Shown in pieces: positions 1 to 5,554 of a stretch of 6,295 nt of DNA. The position numbers and the translations under genes are program-made. The notes under the pieces were generated by a model. It was not told the DNA's origin. It saw only the letters and a program-made list of their open reading frames with translations, and ran no database searches. Position 1 is the first letter of the stretch. Each line of letters opens with the position of its first letter. Location: assembly GCA_002352125.1 (NCBI GenBank), contig DEHU01000045.1:15783-22077 (forward strand). Direction: 5' to 3'. The stretch is from Competibacteraceae bacterium UBA2792. Its GTDB lineage: Bacteria; Pseudomonadota; Gammaproteobacteria; Competibacterales; Competibacteraceae.

Positions 1-597
1 CGCGAGGTGATCGCCCGCGACCGGATCATCAACGGCCTGCAACTGAAGGCCAGCGAGGACTGCATCAGTCTGATCGCCCTGCGGCAACCGCTCGGCAGCG
101 ATCTGCGAACGGTCATGTCGCTCGCCAACACCGTGACCGACCTGGAGCGAATCGGCGACGGCGCCAAAAAGATCGCTCGCATGACTTTGCAAATTTACGA
201 CGGTGACGCCAACCCCCCCAACGCCAAGTTGCTGCGCGACGTGAGGCCGATGGCCGAACTAGCGGCCGACATGCTGCACGATTGTCTCGACGCGCTCGCC
301 CGGCTGGACGTGCAGAAAGCCTTGACCATCATTCACAGCGACGACGAGCTGGACCAAGAGTTTCAATCGGCGATGCGGCGGTTGATCACCTACATGATGG
401 AAGACTCGCGCACCATCGGACACGCCATCAACGTGATCTTCATCATCAAGGCGCTGGAGCGCATCGGCGACCATTGCAAGAACATCGCCGAACATCTGGT
501 TTATCTGGTGGAGGGCAAAAACATCCAGCAGCGCCGCAACATCGACCCGAGCACCAGCATGGAGCTGGCGCTGGAGGAGCCGAAACAACAAGCGTGA
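1..597 (+). CDS. phoU: PhoU family phosphate uptake regulator, 3' part (5' end outside window)
   Basis: PhoU is a cytoplasmic all-helical protein that links the PstSCAB phosphate transporter to the PhoR/PhoB sensor pair and restrains the Pho response when phosphate is plentiful. The frame is open to the left edge, and the 198 visible residues fall about 40 short of a usual PhoU (roughly 235-240), so the gene begins upstream. The GTG at position 7 is probably an internal valine codon and not a start. Both halves of the tandem three-helix fold are visible. Each carries the family metal-site signature: ERIGDGAKKIA from about base 145, and ERIGDHCKNIAEH from about base 457. The linker region with DDELDQEFQ and the MMEDSRTIGHAINV stretch is also typical. 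The tail after the second motif is short and polar, ending in KQQA before TGA. A pst operon would be expected to the left, outside the window. The gene converges on the minus-strand DUF1028 gene 30 bases away. Confidence 0.95.
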   Translation, partial: REVIARDRIINGLQLKASEDCISLIALRQPLGSDLRTVMSLANTVTDLERIGDGAKKIARMTLQIYDGDANPPNAKLLRDVRPMAELAADMLHDCLDALARLDVQKALTIIHSDDELDQEFQSAMRRLITYMMEDSRTIGHAINVIFIIKALERIGDHCKNIAEHLVYLVEGKNIQQRRNIDPSTSMELALEEPKQQA

Positions 598-600
598 GCG

Positions 601-619
601 GCTCCCCTCTCGCGGGAGC
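601..619. terminator. GC-rich hairpin between convergent genes, possible bidirectional terminator
   Basis: GCTCCC (601-606) and GGGAGC (614-619) form a perfect 6-bp inverted repeat around a 7-base loop. It begins 3 bases after the phoU stop and lies 8 bases beyond the DUF1028 stop. The position between two converging genes suits a shared terminator. Neither strand has a run of T after the stem, so it is not a classic intrinsic terminator. It may only slow polymerase or protect the transcript 3' ends. Confidence 0.4.
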
Positions 620-627
620 GGGGCATT

Positions 628-1512
628 CTATTCGCCGCGACCGCGCGTTCGTAACCAGAGCGCGTGTTTTTGGCGCATGTCCGCCAACACTTCCAGATCG
701 ATCAGATCGTCTTCCCGGATACGCTCGTCGTAGTTTTCCCAGCCCATGAAATCCCGCAACGCTTTGAGGGTGGCCTCGTCGCAAATCCCGGTCAAGGCAC
801 CTTTGTAAAATCCGCGAGCGTGCATCATCTGCTGGAGTTCGTTGGCGATAGCGGTATCGATCTTCGCCAGTTGCGCGGCATCGCTGCGAAAGTAGGTCAA
901 GCGATGGATGGCGTACAGCCGCGCCAGCTCGGCGATGGGAGTTGGATGATCGTACACCGAGATATCGACATAGCGGTCGTCGAAGCCGCCGTAACCGCCG
1001 CCGGCCCGCACGACCAGCAGCGCCGCCGACTGTTGGCCGCGCCGGTCGCCGCCGTTGGCCTGTCCGGCTTGCAAGGCCGTTAACAGCCGTTCGGCCAGTG
1101 AACCCTCAGCGTCTTCGAACGCTCGCACCATGCCTTCCACCACATGCGGACCGGCCAGAGTATTGCCTTGGGCGGAACAGCAGGCGCCGCCCATGTCGCC
1201 CGCCCAGTCGAAGCAACGCGAGCCGGTAAAGCTGGCCGTGCGGCCTCGGGCATCGATGATGCCGACCTGGCGATCATCGCGCTGCGCGTCGCTGGCGGTC
1301 AGGATATCCACCGCCTGTCGAGGCAAAGCCCCGTTCTCCAGCAACGCCAAGCCGCGCGGGCCGTAGCTGGTGTTGCAATACGATTGCGTCGCCACCGCTC
1401 CCACGCCGGCCTTGGCGAACGGGATGGAAACGCCGACGTTGGGAAATTTGGACTGCACGGCCACGCCCAGATCACCGTTGGCCGGATCGAACGCGACGAT
1501 GGAAAACGTCAT
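628..1512 (-). CDS. DUF1028 family Ntn-hydrolase-like protein with C-terminal putative peptidoglycan-binding domain
   Basis: The 294-residue protein starts MTFSIVAFDP and continues with GDLGVAVQSKF and GVGAVATQ, the hallmark opening of DUF1028 proteins, which structural classification places with the Ntn (N-terminal nucleophile) hydrolases. Other family marks are AQGNTLAG (114-121), RGQQSAALLV (158-167) and a DISVYDHPTPIAEL stretch (183-196). Residues about 222-285 match the small putative peptidoglycan-binding domain often fused to DUF1028: ELQQMMHARGFYKGAL, DEATLKALRDFMG, then an acidic ENYDERIREDD segment. No signal peptide is visible, so a cytoplasmic location is likely and the cell-wall label of the tail is only a family name. 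The substrate and reaction are unknown; Thr2 or Ser4 are candidate nucleophiles, which is inference. Five cysteines are present (46, 100, 111, 112, 244), including an adjacent pair. The ATG has AAGGA 6 bases upstream (1519-1523), overlapping the response regulator stop, so it is probably the last gene of the kinase-regulator operon. Confidence 0.9.
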   Translation of the reverse strand: MTFSIVAFDPANGDLGVAVQSKFPNVGVSIPFAKAGVGAVATQSYCNTSYGPRGLALLENGALPRQAVDILTASDAQRDDRQVGIIDARGRTASFTGSRCFDWAGDMGGACCSAQGNTLAGPHVVEGMVRAFEDAEGSLAERLLTALQAGQANGGDRRGQQSAALLVVRAGGGYGGFDDRYVDISVYDHPTPIAELARLYAIHRLTYFRSDAAQLAKIDTAIANELQQMMHARGFYKGALTGICDEATLKALRDFMGWENYDERIREDDLIDLEVLADMRQKHALWLRTRGRGE

Positions 1513-1518
1513 GGTTTA

Positions 1519-1523
1519 TCCTT
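1519..1523 (-). promoter_or_regulatory. Shine-Dalgarno of the DUF1028 gene, overlapping the upstream stop codon
   Basis: Minus-strand AAGGA lies 6 bases before the ATG at 1512 and shares its first base with the last base of the response regulator TGA (1525-1523). A ribosome terminating on the regulator would sit on this site, which suggests translational coupling of the two genes. Confidence 0.6.
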
Positions 1524-2932
1524 CATTCCAAAGGGTCCGGCTCTTCGCCGCCTTGGATGCCATAATCTTTCAGGCGGCGCCACAAGGTGGTACGGCTGAT
1601 TCCCAATTCTTTAGCGACCAAACTCAACTTGCCTTGGTGAAGTTCGAGCAGCCGGACGATCTCCGCCCGTTCGACCTGCTCGATCCTGGACAAGCCTACC
1701 GGATTGTGGCGAGATCGAGGCAGCCAATCGCCCATCTCGATCCGGTCGCCCGAATTCAAAATGATTGCCCGCTCGATCAAATTTTCCAGCTCCCGCACGT
1801 TGCCGGGAAAACCATACCGGCATAGTTCGCTTACGACCTCTTCGTTAAAACCTGCAACCGGGCTGCGAAATCGTCTGCTGTATTTCTTCAGACAGTGCGC
1901 AGCCAACAAAGGAATATCCTCCGACCGTTCCCGCAACGGCGGGATATGAATCGGGAAAACGTTAATCCGGTAGTACAGATCGGATCGAAAATGGCCTTTT
2001 TTTATTTCGGCGTCCAAATCTTTGTTGGTCGCCGAAATGATCCGTACATCGACCTGCCGGTAGGTGCTGTCGCCGACGCGGCGAAATCGCCCCTCTTGAA
2101 GAATTTGCAAGAGCTTCACCTGAAGCAAGGGGCTCATTTCGCTAATCTCGTCGAGAAAAACGGTTCCGCCGTCGGCGGCCTCGAACAAGCCTTTCTGATC
2201 TTGAACGGCCCCGGTAAAAGCGCCGCGTTTGTGGCCGAACAGTTCGCTTTCCAAAAGCGATTCGGGGAGCGCTCCGCAGTTTTGCTCGACGAACAATTTA
2301 TCCTTGCGAGGTCCATGATGGTGAATGTAGCGGGCCAACAGGGTTTTCCCCGTACCCGTTTCGCCGGTTAGCAACACGGTAATCGTCGTGTCGATGACTT
2401 TGGTAACGAGATCGAAAACGCGACGCATGGCCGCACCTTGTCCGACGATCTCGGCAAACTGCAAATCGTTGTTCAGCTCTTTTCTAATTAGCGTATTTTC
2501 GTCGCGCAACCGATCGTTTGCGGCTTCGAGTTCTTTGAAAAGCCGCTGATTTTCGATCACCAAATCATAGCTTTCCAGCGCGCGCTTAACGACGACCCGC
2601 AGTTCCTGCCGATCCCACGGTTTGGTGATATATTGATAAATATGCCCTTTGTTGATCGCCTGGATGAGATCGCCCGTATCGGTATAGCCGGTCAGAATAA
2701 TGCGGATGATGTGCGGATTAAGGGTGATCGACCGTTGTAAAAGCTCCACGCCGGTCATTTCCGGCATACGCTGATCGGCGATGATCAATGCGATATCGTG
2801 CCTTTCCAGAACCCCTAATGCCTCCATACCGCTGCGGGCGGTAAACACCTCATAATCTTCCTCGAAAGTGAGGCCGAGAGTCCGCAAGATATCTTTTTCG
2901 TCGTCGACGAGGAGTAGGTTGTGGCGTTTCAT
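1523..2932 (-). CDS. NtrC-family sigma54-dependent response regulator (receiver, AAA+, Fis-type HTH)
   Basis: The 469-residue protein has the full three-domain order of a sigma54 activator. The receiver (about 4-120) shows the acidic pocket Asp10-Asp11, phosphoacceptor Asp53 in ADQRMPEMTG, Thr81 in LTGYTD and Lys104 in ITKPW. A charged, probably coiled linker (about 118-155) leads to the AAA+ domain (about 160-390). That domain has Walker A GETGTGKT (190-197), the sigma54-contacting GAFTGA loop (237-242), Walker B GGTVFLDEI (255-263) and the arginine-rich FRSDLYYRINVF segment (315-326). The C-terminal helix-turn-helix (about 435-455) reads KLSLVAKELGISRTTLWRRL. All catalytic and signalling residues I could check are present, so it should be a phosphorylation-controlled activator of RNA polymerase with sigma54. 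The DQRMP and YITKPW wording resembles HoxA/HupR-type regulators, but those are defined by hydrogenase context, which is absent here. Its ATG overlaps the kinase stop as ATGA, marking that kinase as its likely partner. Only a weak GGAA precedes the start, consistent with translational coupling. Confidence 0.95.
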   Translation of the reverse strand: MKRHNLLLVDDEKDILRTLGLTFEEDYEVFTARSGMEALGVLERHDIALIIADQRMPEMTGVELLQRSITLNPHIIRIILTGYTDTGDLIQAINKGHIYQYITKPWDRQELRVVVKRALESYDLVIENQRLFKELEAANDRLRDENTLIRKELNNDLQFAEIVGQGAAMRRVFDLVTKVIDTTITVLLTGETGTGKTLLARYIHHHGPRKDKLFVEQNCGALPESLLESELFGHKRGAFTGAVQDQKGLFEAADGGTVFLDEISEMSPLLQVKLLQILQEGRFRRVGDSTYRQVDVRIISATNKDLDAEIKKGHFRSDLYYRINVFPIHIPPLRERSEDIPLLAAHCLKKYSRRFRSPVAGFNEEVVSELCRYGFPGNVRELENLIERAIILNSGDRIEMGDWLPRSRHNPVGLSRIEQVERAEIVRLLELHQGKLSLVAKELGISRTTLWRRLKDYGIQGGEEPDPLE

Positions 2933-5034
2933 GTCGCGTTCCGGTTCATGCGGACGGGCAACTCAACGGTAAATTCCGTTCCTTTGTTCAGCGTACTCTT
3001 TACTTCGATCTTACCGCTATGTTTTTGGATAATTCCATACGTGATGCTCAGCCCAAGCCCTGTTCCTTGTCCGACTGGCTTGGTCGTAAAGAAAGGATCG
3101 AAAATCTGTTTCAGTTTCTGCTCTTCGATACCGACCCCATTGTCTCGAATGACGATTTTCACTCGATCGCCGCAGGATTCCGTCTCGATCCAAACATCGC
3201 CTTCTTTTGTAATAGCTTGCGCGGCGTTTTGCAGCAAATTCATGAACACCTGGTTAAGCTGGCCCGGATAACATTCTATCTTGGGTAAATAACCATAGTC
3301 GCGATGAACGGTAATCCGATTCTTGTATTCTCTTGTCAGCAGATTTAAGGTCGACTCGATGCCGCTTTGTAAATCTGTCATGACCAAACCCACGTCGTCG
3401 GTACGAGAAAATGTTCGTAAATCCAGGACGATCTGCTTTACTCGCTCTGCTCCCACTTTACAACTGACTATCAATTCTTGCAGCGTTCTGAATGTCGATT
3501 CAAATTTTGCAGTCTTTATTTGCTCGTCGCCAAGACGACGCCTTTCTCTATCCGAGCTGGATGAATCGGAATAAGCAAAGATAATTTTGGCAAGGCGATT
3601 GGTATATTCTTCGATAAACTCCAGATTGCCATGCACGTAGCTAATGGGATTGTTTAATTCATGGGCGATGCCGGCAACCAGCAAACCCAGCGATGCCATT
3701 TTTTCCGAATGAATCAGTTGTTCTTGAGTGCGGGAAAGATCGCCGTAAGCCGCTTCGAGTTGTTGGTGGCGGTCTTTAAGCTCTTGGTTCGTCTTGGACA
3801 GGTCTTCGGTACGCTCCGCGATCCGGGCTTCCAAATTGCGCTTGTCTTCTTCCAGAGCGCGCCGATATTCGCGTTCCACCAGCACGGCGCGAACCAGCAA
3901 ATGGCCGCCATAGACCAAACCGAGTCCCATGATACCCGAAACGATGGGGAGAGAGATATTCGATTCGATAAAGACTATGTACGCCACGACAAGCAGTGCG
4001 CCGGCCATGATCCCGGTTGCCAGCAAGGCAGCCATCGGCCGCAGCGCGACGAGAACAAAGCTGGCGATCACTATGAGGGTCAGCGACAGGGCGATCTGCG
4101 CGAATTTGTTCCATTCGGTTACGAAATTGCCGCGCAAAAGGTTGCCGATGATATTGGCCTGAATCTCGACACCGGCCATCGGCTGTCCAGAGATCCAGGA
4201 AAACGGGGTTAGGAAGGTGTCGCCGGACAACTGCTGCGGTTCTGGGACAGTTTCCAGCGAACGGCCCACCAAAACGATTTTGCCTTCAAAAATACCCGGG
4301 GGCAACAAATTCTCGTAGTCGAGCGCTTGGTAATACGAAACCGTTTTGATCGTGCGCGATGGGCCGGGATAGTTGATCAGCATTTCTCTGGAATAATCTA
4401 GATTACCCAGTTTTTTCCGCTCTTCCATCGAAGCGACTTTTCCGATGATTTGCAACCCAAAAGAAGACATGCCGGGATAAAGCAGCCGAGTTCGCCGCAC
4501 GATGCCATCAGCATCGATAGTAATAATCGGACTACCCACGCAGCCAGTCTTGTTGCCCGCGCCGACAGCCTGGGCGCAAGCGGCCTGGGCGAACGCGGGC
4601 AGCGGATCGACCCGGGTCGTCAGACGAAATAGCGGATCGTTGACGACGGCAATCGTGCTCACTAAAACTACGTTGCCGGCCTCCTGAAGAGCGCTCTCTA
4701 AAGCCTGGTCCTCAGCCGGATCCGATGGCTCCGCAAACAGCACGTCGAACCCGATAACCTTGGCTCCCGCTTTGTTGAGCTGATGTATCAACCGAGCATG
4801 AACGTCGCGCGGCCAAGGCCATTGCCGTCGCATCTCGGCCAACGAAGGCTCGTCTATCGCAACGATGACGATTTGCTCGGGCGGCGATACGCTGCCGCGC
4901 AGGGCAAACAAAAAATCGAGCCCTTTCAGCTCGAACAAGGAAAATAAAGGGAGATTGACGAGAATTTGAGTCAGTGCCGAGACGATGATCGCAACGAGCA
5001 AACCCATCGCCACGGGCCGAGGTACGAATGCCAT
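2929..5034 (-). CDS. CHASE2 domain sensor histidine kinase
   Basis: This 701-residue membrane kinase begins with one hydrophobic segment (about 9-30). An extracytoplasmic CHASE2 domain follows (about 33-305), with family wording at IVIVAIDEPSL (55-65), WPWPRDVHARLI (72-83), KVIGFDVLFAEPS (92-104), GKIVLVGRS (251-259) and GVEIQANIIGNLL (288-300). Three closely spaced membrane segments (about 311-330, 334-354, 361-383) are the usual CHASE2 exit. A charged coiled coil (about 385-442) leads into the HisKA-type dimerisation domain with phosphoacceptor His458 in AHELNNP (codon 3663-3661). The ATPase domain has the N box around Asn603 (QVFMNLLQNAAQAI), G1 DNGVGI (631-636), F box FDPFFTTK (645-652) and G2 GQGTGLGLS (655-663), all intact. 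There is no PAS, HAMP or fused receiver. The start ATG has GGAA 8 bases upstream; Met10 is an alternative without a visible ribosome site. The CHASE2 ligand is unknown. Two extracytoplasmic cysteines (153, 165) flank a Gly/Ala-rich stretch. The stop overlaps the response regulator start. Confidence 0.95.
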   Translation of the reverse strand: MAFVPRPVAMGLLVAIIVSALTQILVNLPLFSLFELKGLDFLFALRGSVSPPEQIVIVAIDEPSLAEMRRQWPWPRDVHARLIHQLNKAGAKVIGFDVLFAEPSDPAEDQALESALQEAGNVVLVSTIAVVNDPLFRLTTRVDPLPAFAQAACAQAVGAGNKTGCVGSPIITIDADGIVRRTRLLYPGMSSFGLQIIGKVASMEERKKLGNLDYSREMLINYPGPSRTIKTVSYYQALDYENLLPPGIFEGKIVLVGRSLETVPEPQQLSGDTFLTPFSWISGQPMAGVEIQANIIGNLLRGNFVTEWNKFAQIALSLTLIVIASFVLVALRPMAALLATGIMAGALLVVAYIVFIESNISLPIVSGIMGLGLVYGGHLLVRAVLVEREYRRALEEDKRNLEARIAERTEDLSKTNQELKDRHQQLEAAYGDLSRTQEQLIHSEKMASLGLLVAGIAHELNNPISYVHGNLEFIEEYTNRLAKIIFAYSDSSSSDRERRRLGDEQIKTAKFESTFRTLQELIVSCKVGAERVKQIVLDLRTFSRTDDVGLVMTDLQSGIESTLNLLTREYKNRITVHRDYGYLPKIECYPGQLNQVFMNLLQNAAQAITKEGDVWIETESCGDRVKIVIRDNGVGIEEQKLKQIFDPFFTTKPVGQGTGLGLSITYGIIQKHSGKIEVKSTLNKGTEFTVELPVRMNRNAT

Positions 5035-5112
5035 AGCATTTATTCCAATATCCTGGCATCAAAATTTAATTAGCAGAACAGACCAATACAGCGTAACCCG
5101 AAAAACCAGAGT

Positions 5113-5130
5113 CGAGATTTATAATTCTCG
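5113..5130. other. Short inverted repeat over the putative -10 element
   Basis: CGAGA (5113-5117) and TCTCG (5126-5130) form a 5-bp inverted repeat around an AT-only 8-base centre that contains the TATAAA-like sequence. It could be a small operator or chance. On the minus strand a run of five T lies about 6 bases beyond the repeat, so a weak terminator reading is also possible. Confidence 0.25.
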
Positions 5131-5144
5131 CCGCTGACCTGCAA
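5118..5144 (-). promoter_or_regulatory. Possible sigma70-type promoter for the kinase operon
   Basis: Read on the minus strand, TTGCAG (5144-5139) and TATAAA (5123-5118) are separated by 15 bases. The -10 matches 5 of 6 consensus bases, but the -35 matches only 3 of 6 and the spacer is short. It would give a leader of roughly 75 bases before the kinase ATG at 5034. The position between the preceding hairpin and the kinase gene is the main argument. The call is weak. Confidence 0.25.
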
Positions 5145-5190
5145 ATGACGCAGGGCGAACTAGCACGGTGTAAACCACCAGACCGGAGCC

Positions 5191-5227
5191 AAAACCGGCG
5201 GGTTGCAGGCTGACACCACAACCCACC
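5191..5227 (-). terminator. Hairpin with short T run, likely terminator of the outer-membrane/small-protein unit
   Basis: On the minus strand GGTGGGTTG (5227-5219) pairs with CAACCCGCC (5205-5197) around a 13-base loop. The stem is 9 pairs in RNA with one G-U wobble; the plus-strand version would have a C-A mismatch, so the structure favours minus-strand RNA. GG and then TTTT (5194-5191) follow the stem. The site lies 85 bases after the stop of the 71-residue protein and before the kinase gene, a sensible place to end the upstream unit. The T run is short, so termination may be partial. Confidence 0.45.
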
Positions 5228-5312
5228 CTACAATTTAATTCTACGATGACCCGTAAGCCTCGCTTGACCGAAAGAGGAGGCAAGTTACACTCAGCGTGGA
5301 TTGACTGCCAAC

Positions 5313-5528
5313 TCAATTCGGGCAAGGGTCCTTCCATACCCATCGCCCCTCAATAAGCACCCAGCATCCGCCAGCGACGCGCACCAACGGTTCGCCTTGG
5401 CTAATAGAGTCGCGACCAACCTTTACCACATTTAACTTTCCGTTTTCATCGGAAATAACCATCAGGACCGTATTGGGTTCAACTTTGGACAGAGTTTCGG
5501 CCGGTACTTCAACACCAGTCAATTTCAT
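5313..5528 (-). CDS. Small uncharacterised protein (71 aa)
   Basis: I do not recognise this family. The protein starts MKLTGVEVPAETL, is soluble-looking with no signal peptide or membrane segment, and ends with a tryptophan-rich tail (GGCWVLIEGRWVWKDPCPN) holding two cysteines and three tryptophans. The alternation of hydrophobic and polar residues in VLMVISDENGKLNVVKV suggests a beta-hairpin, so a small all-beta fold is plausible. The chosen ATG at 5528 has a strong AAGGAG 7 bases upstream (5542-5537). A longer version from TTG at 5558 would add ten basic residues and overlap the upstream stop, but has no such ribosome site. It lies 26 bases after the outer-membrane protein gene on the same strand and is probably co-transcribed with it. 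The clear ribosome site and the coupling support a real gene; the function is open. Confidence 0.7.
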   Translation of the reverse strand: MKLTGVEVPAETLSKVEPNTVLMVISDENGKLNVVKVGRDSISQGEPLVRVAGGCWVLIEGRWVWKDPCPN

Positions 5529-5536
5529 TGCTTTGC

Positions 5537-5542
5537 TCCTTG
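5537..5542 (-). promoter_or_regulatory. Strong Shine-Dalgarno deciding the small-protein start
   Basis: Minus-strand AAGGAG, 8 bases before the ATG at 5528 when counted from its last G, is the best ribosome site in the right half of the window. It favours the ATG over the upstream TTG at 5558. Confidence 0.65.
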
Positions 5543-5554
5543 GACGATTGAGGG

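Larger units (their letters stand above)
5035..5312. other. 278-base intergenic region with dispersed-repeat-like sequence
   Basis: This is the only sizeable gap in the window. It contains the hairpin at 5197-5227, the promoter-like pair at 5118-5144 and a direct repeat of ACCGG (5182-5186 and 5194-5198). On the minus strand the hairpin begins in TGTAGGGTGGGTTG, a wording I associate with short dispersed intergenic repeats of proteobacteria; that association is from memory and untested. A reading frame of 74 codons (5343-5119, minus) runs through the gap and overlaps the preceding small gene by 31 bases, but its composition looks like translated repeat sequence. No tRNA or clear regulatory RNA was recognised. 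Confidence 0.4.

Noticed and set aside
282..749. Long plus-strand frame across the end of phoU and into the DUF1028 gene
   Set aside because: It is Arg/His/Pro-rich, shifted from the phoU frame and crosses the convergent gap; this is typical of a chance frame in GC-rich DNA.
1144..1825. Overlapping plus-strand frames opposite the DUF1028 gene and the regulator
   Set aside because: They are antisense to genes with clear family motifs and show no recognisable domain.
1895..2371. 158-codon plus-strand frame opposite the AAA+ domain
   Set aside because: It is the mirror of the conserved GAFTGA and Walker region; no independent coding signal.
1523..2932. Naming the regulator hoxA or hupR
   Set aside because: Receiver wording is similar, but no hydrogenase genes are present and the phosphoacceptor Asp is intact, so a gene name is not justified.
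3675..3699. TGGCAT followed by TTGCT on the minus strand, resembling a sigma54 promoter
   Set aside because: The spacing is about 8 bases where 5 is expected, and it lies inside the kinase H-box coding sequence.
3661..4212. 183-codon plus-strand frame opposite the kinase membrane and coiled-coil region
   Set aside because: It is antisense to a kinase whose motifs are intact, and it is rich in His/Gln/Asp, as reverse frames often are.
5119..5343. 74-codon minus-strand frame overlapping the end of the 71-residue gene and filling the intergenic region
   Set aside because: A GAGGGG lies upstream, so it cannot be fully excluded, but it runs through the hairpin and promoter-like sequence, overlaps the better gene and reads like translated repeat DNA.
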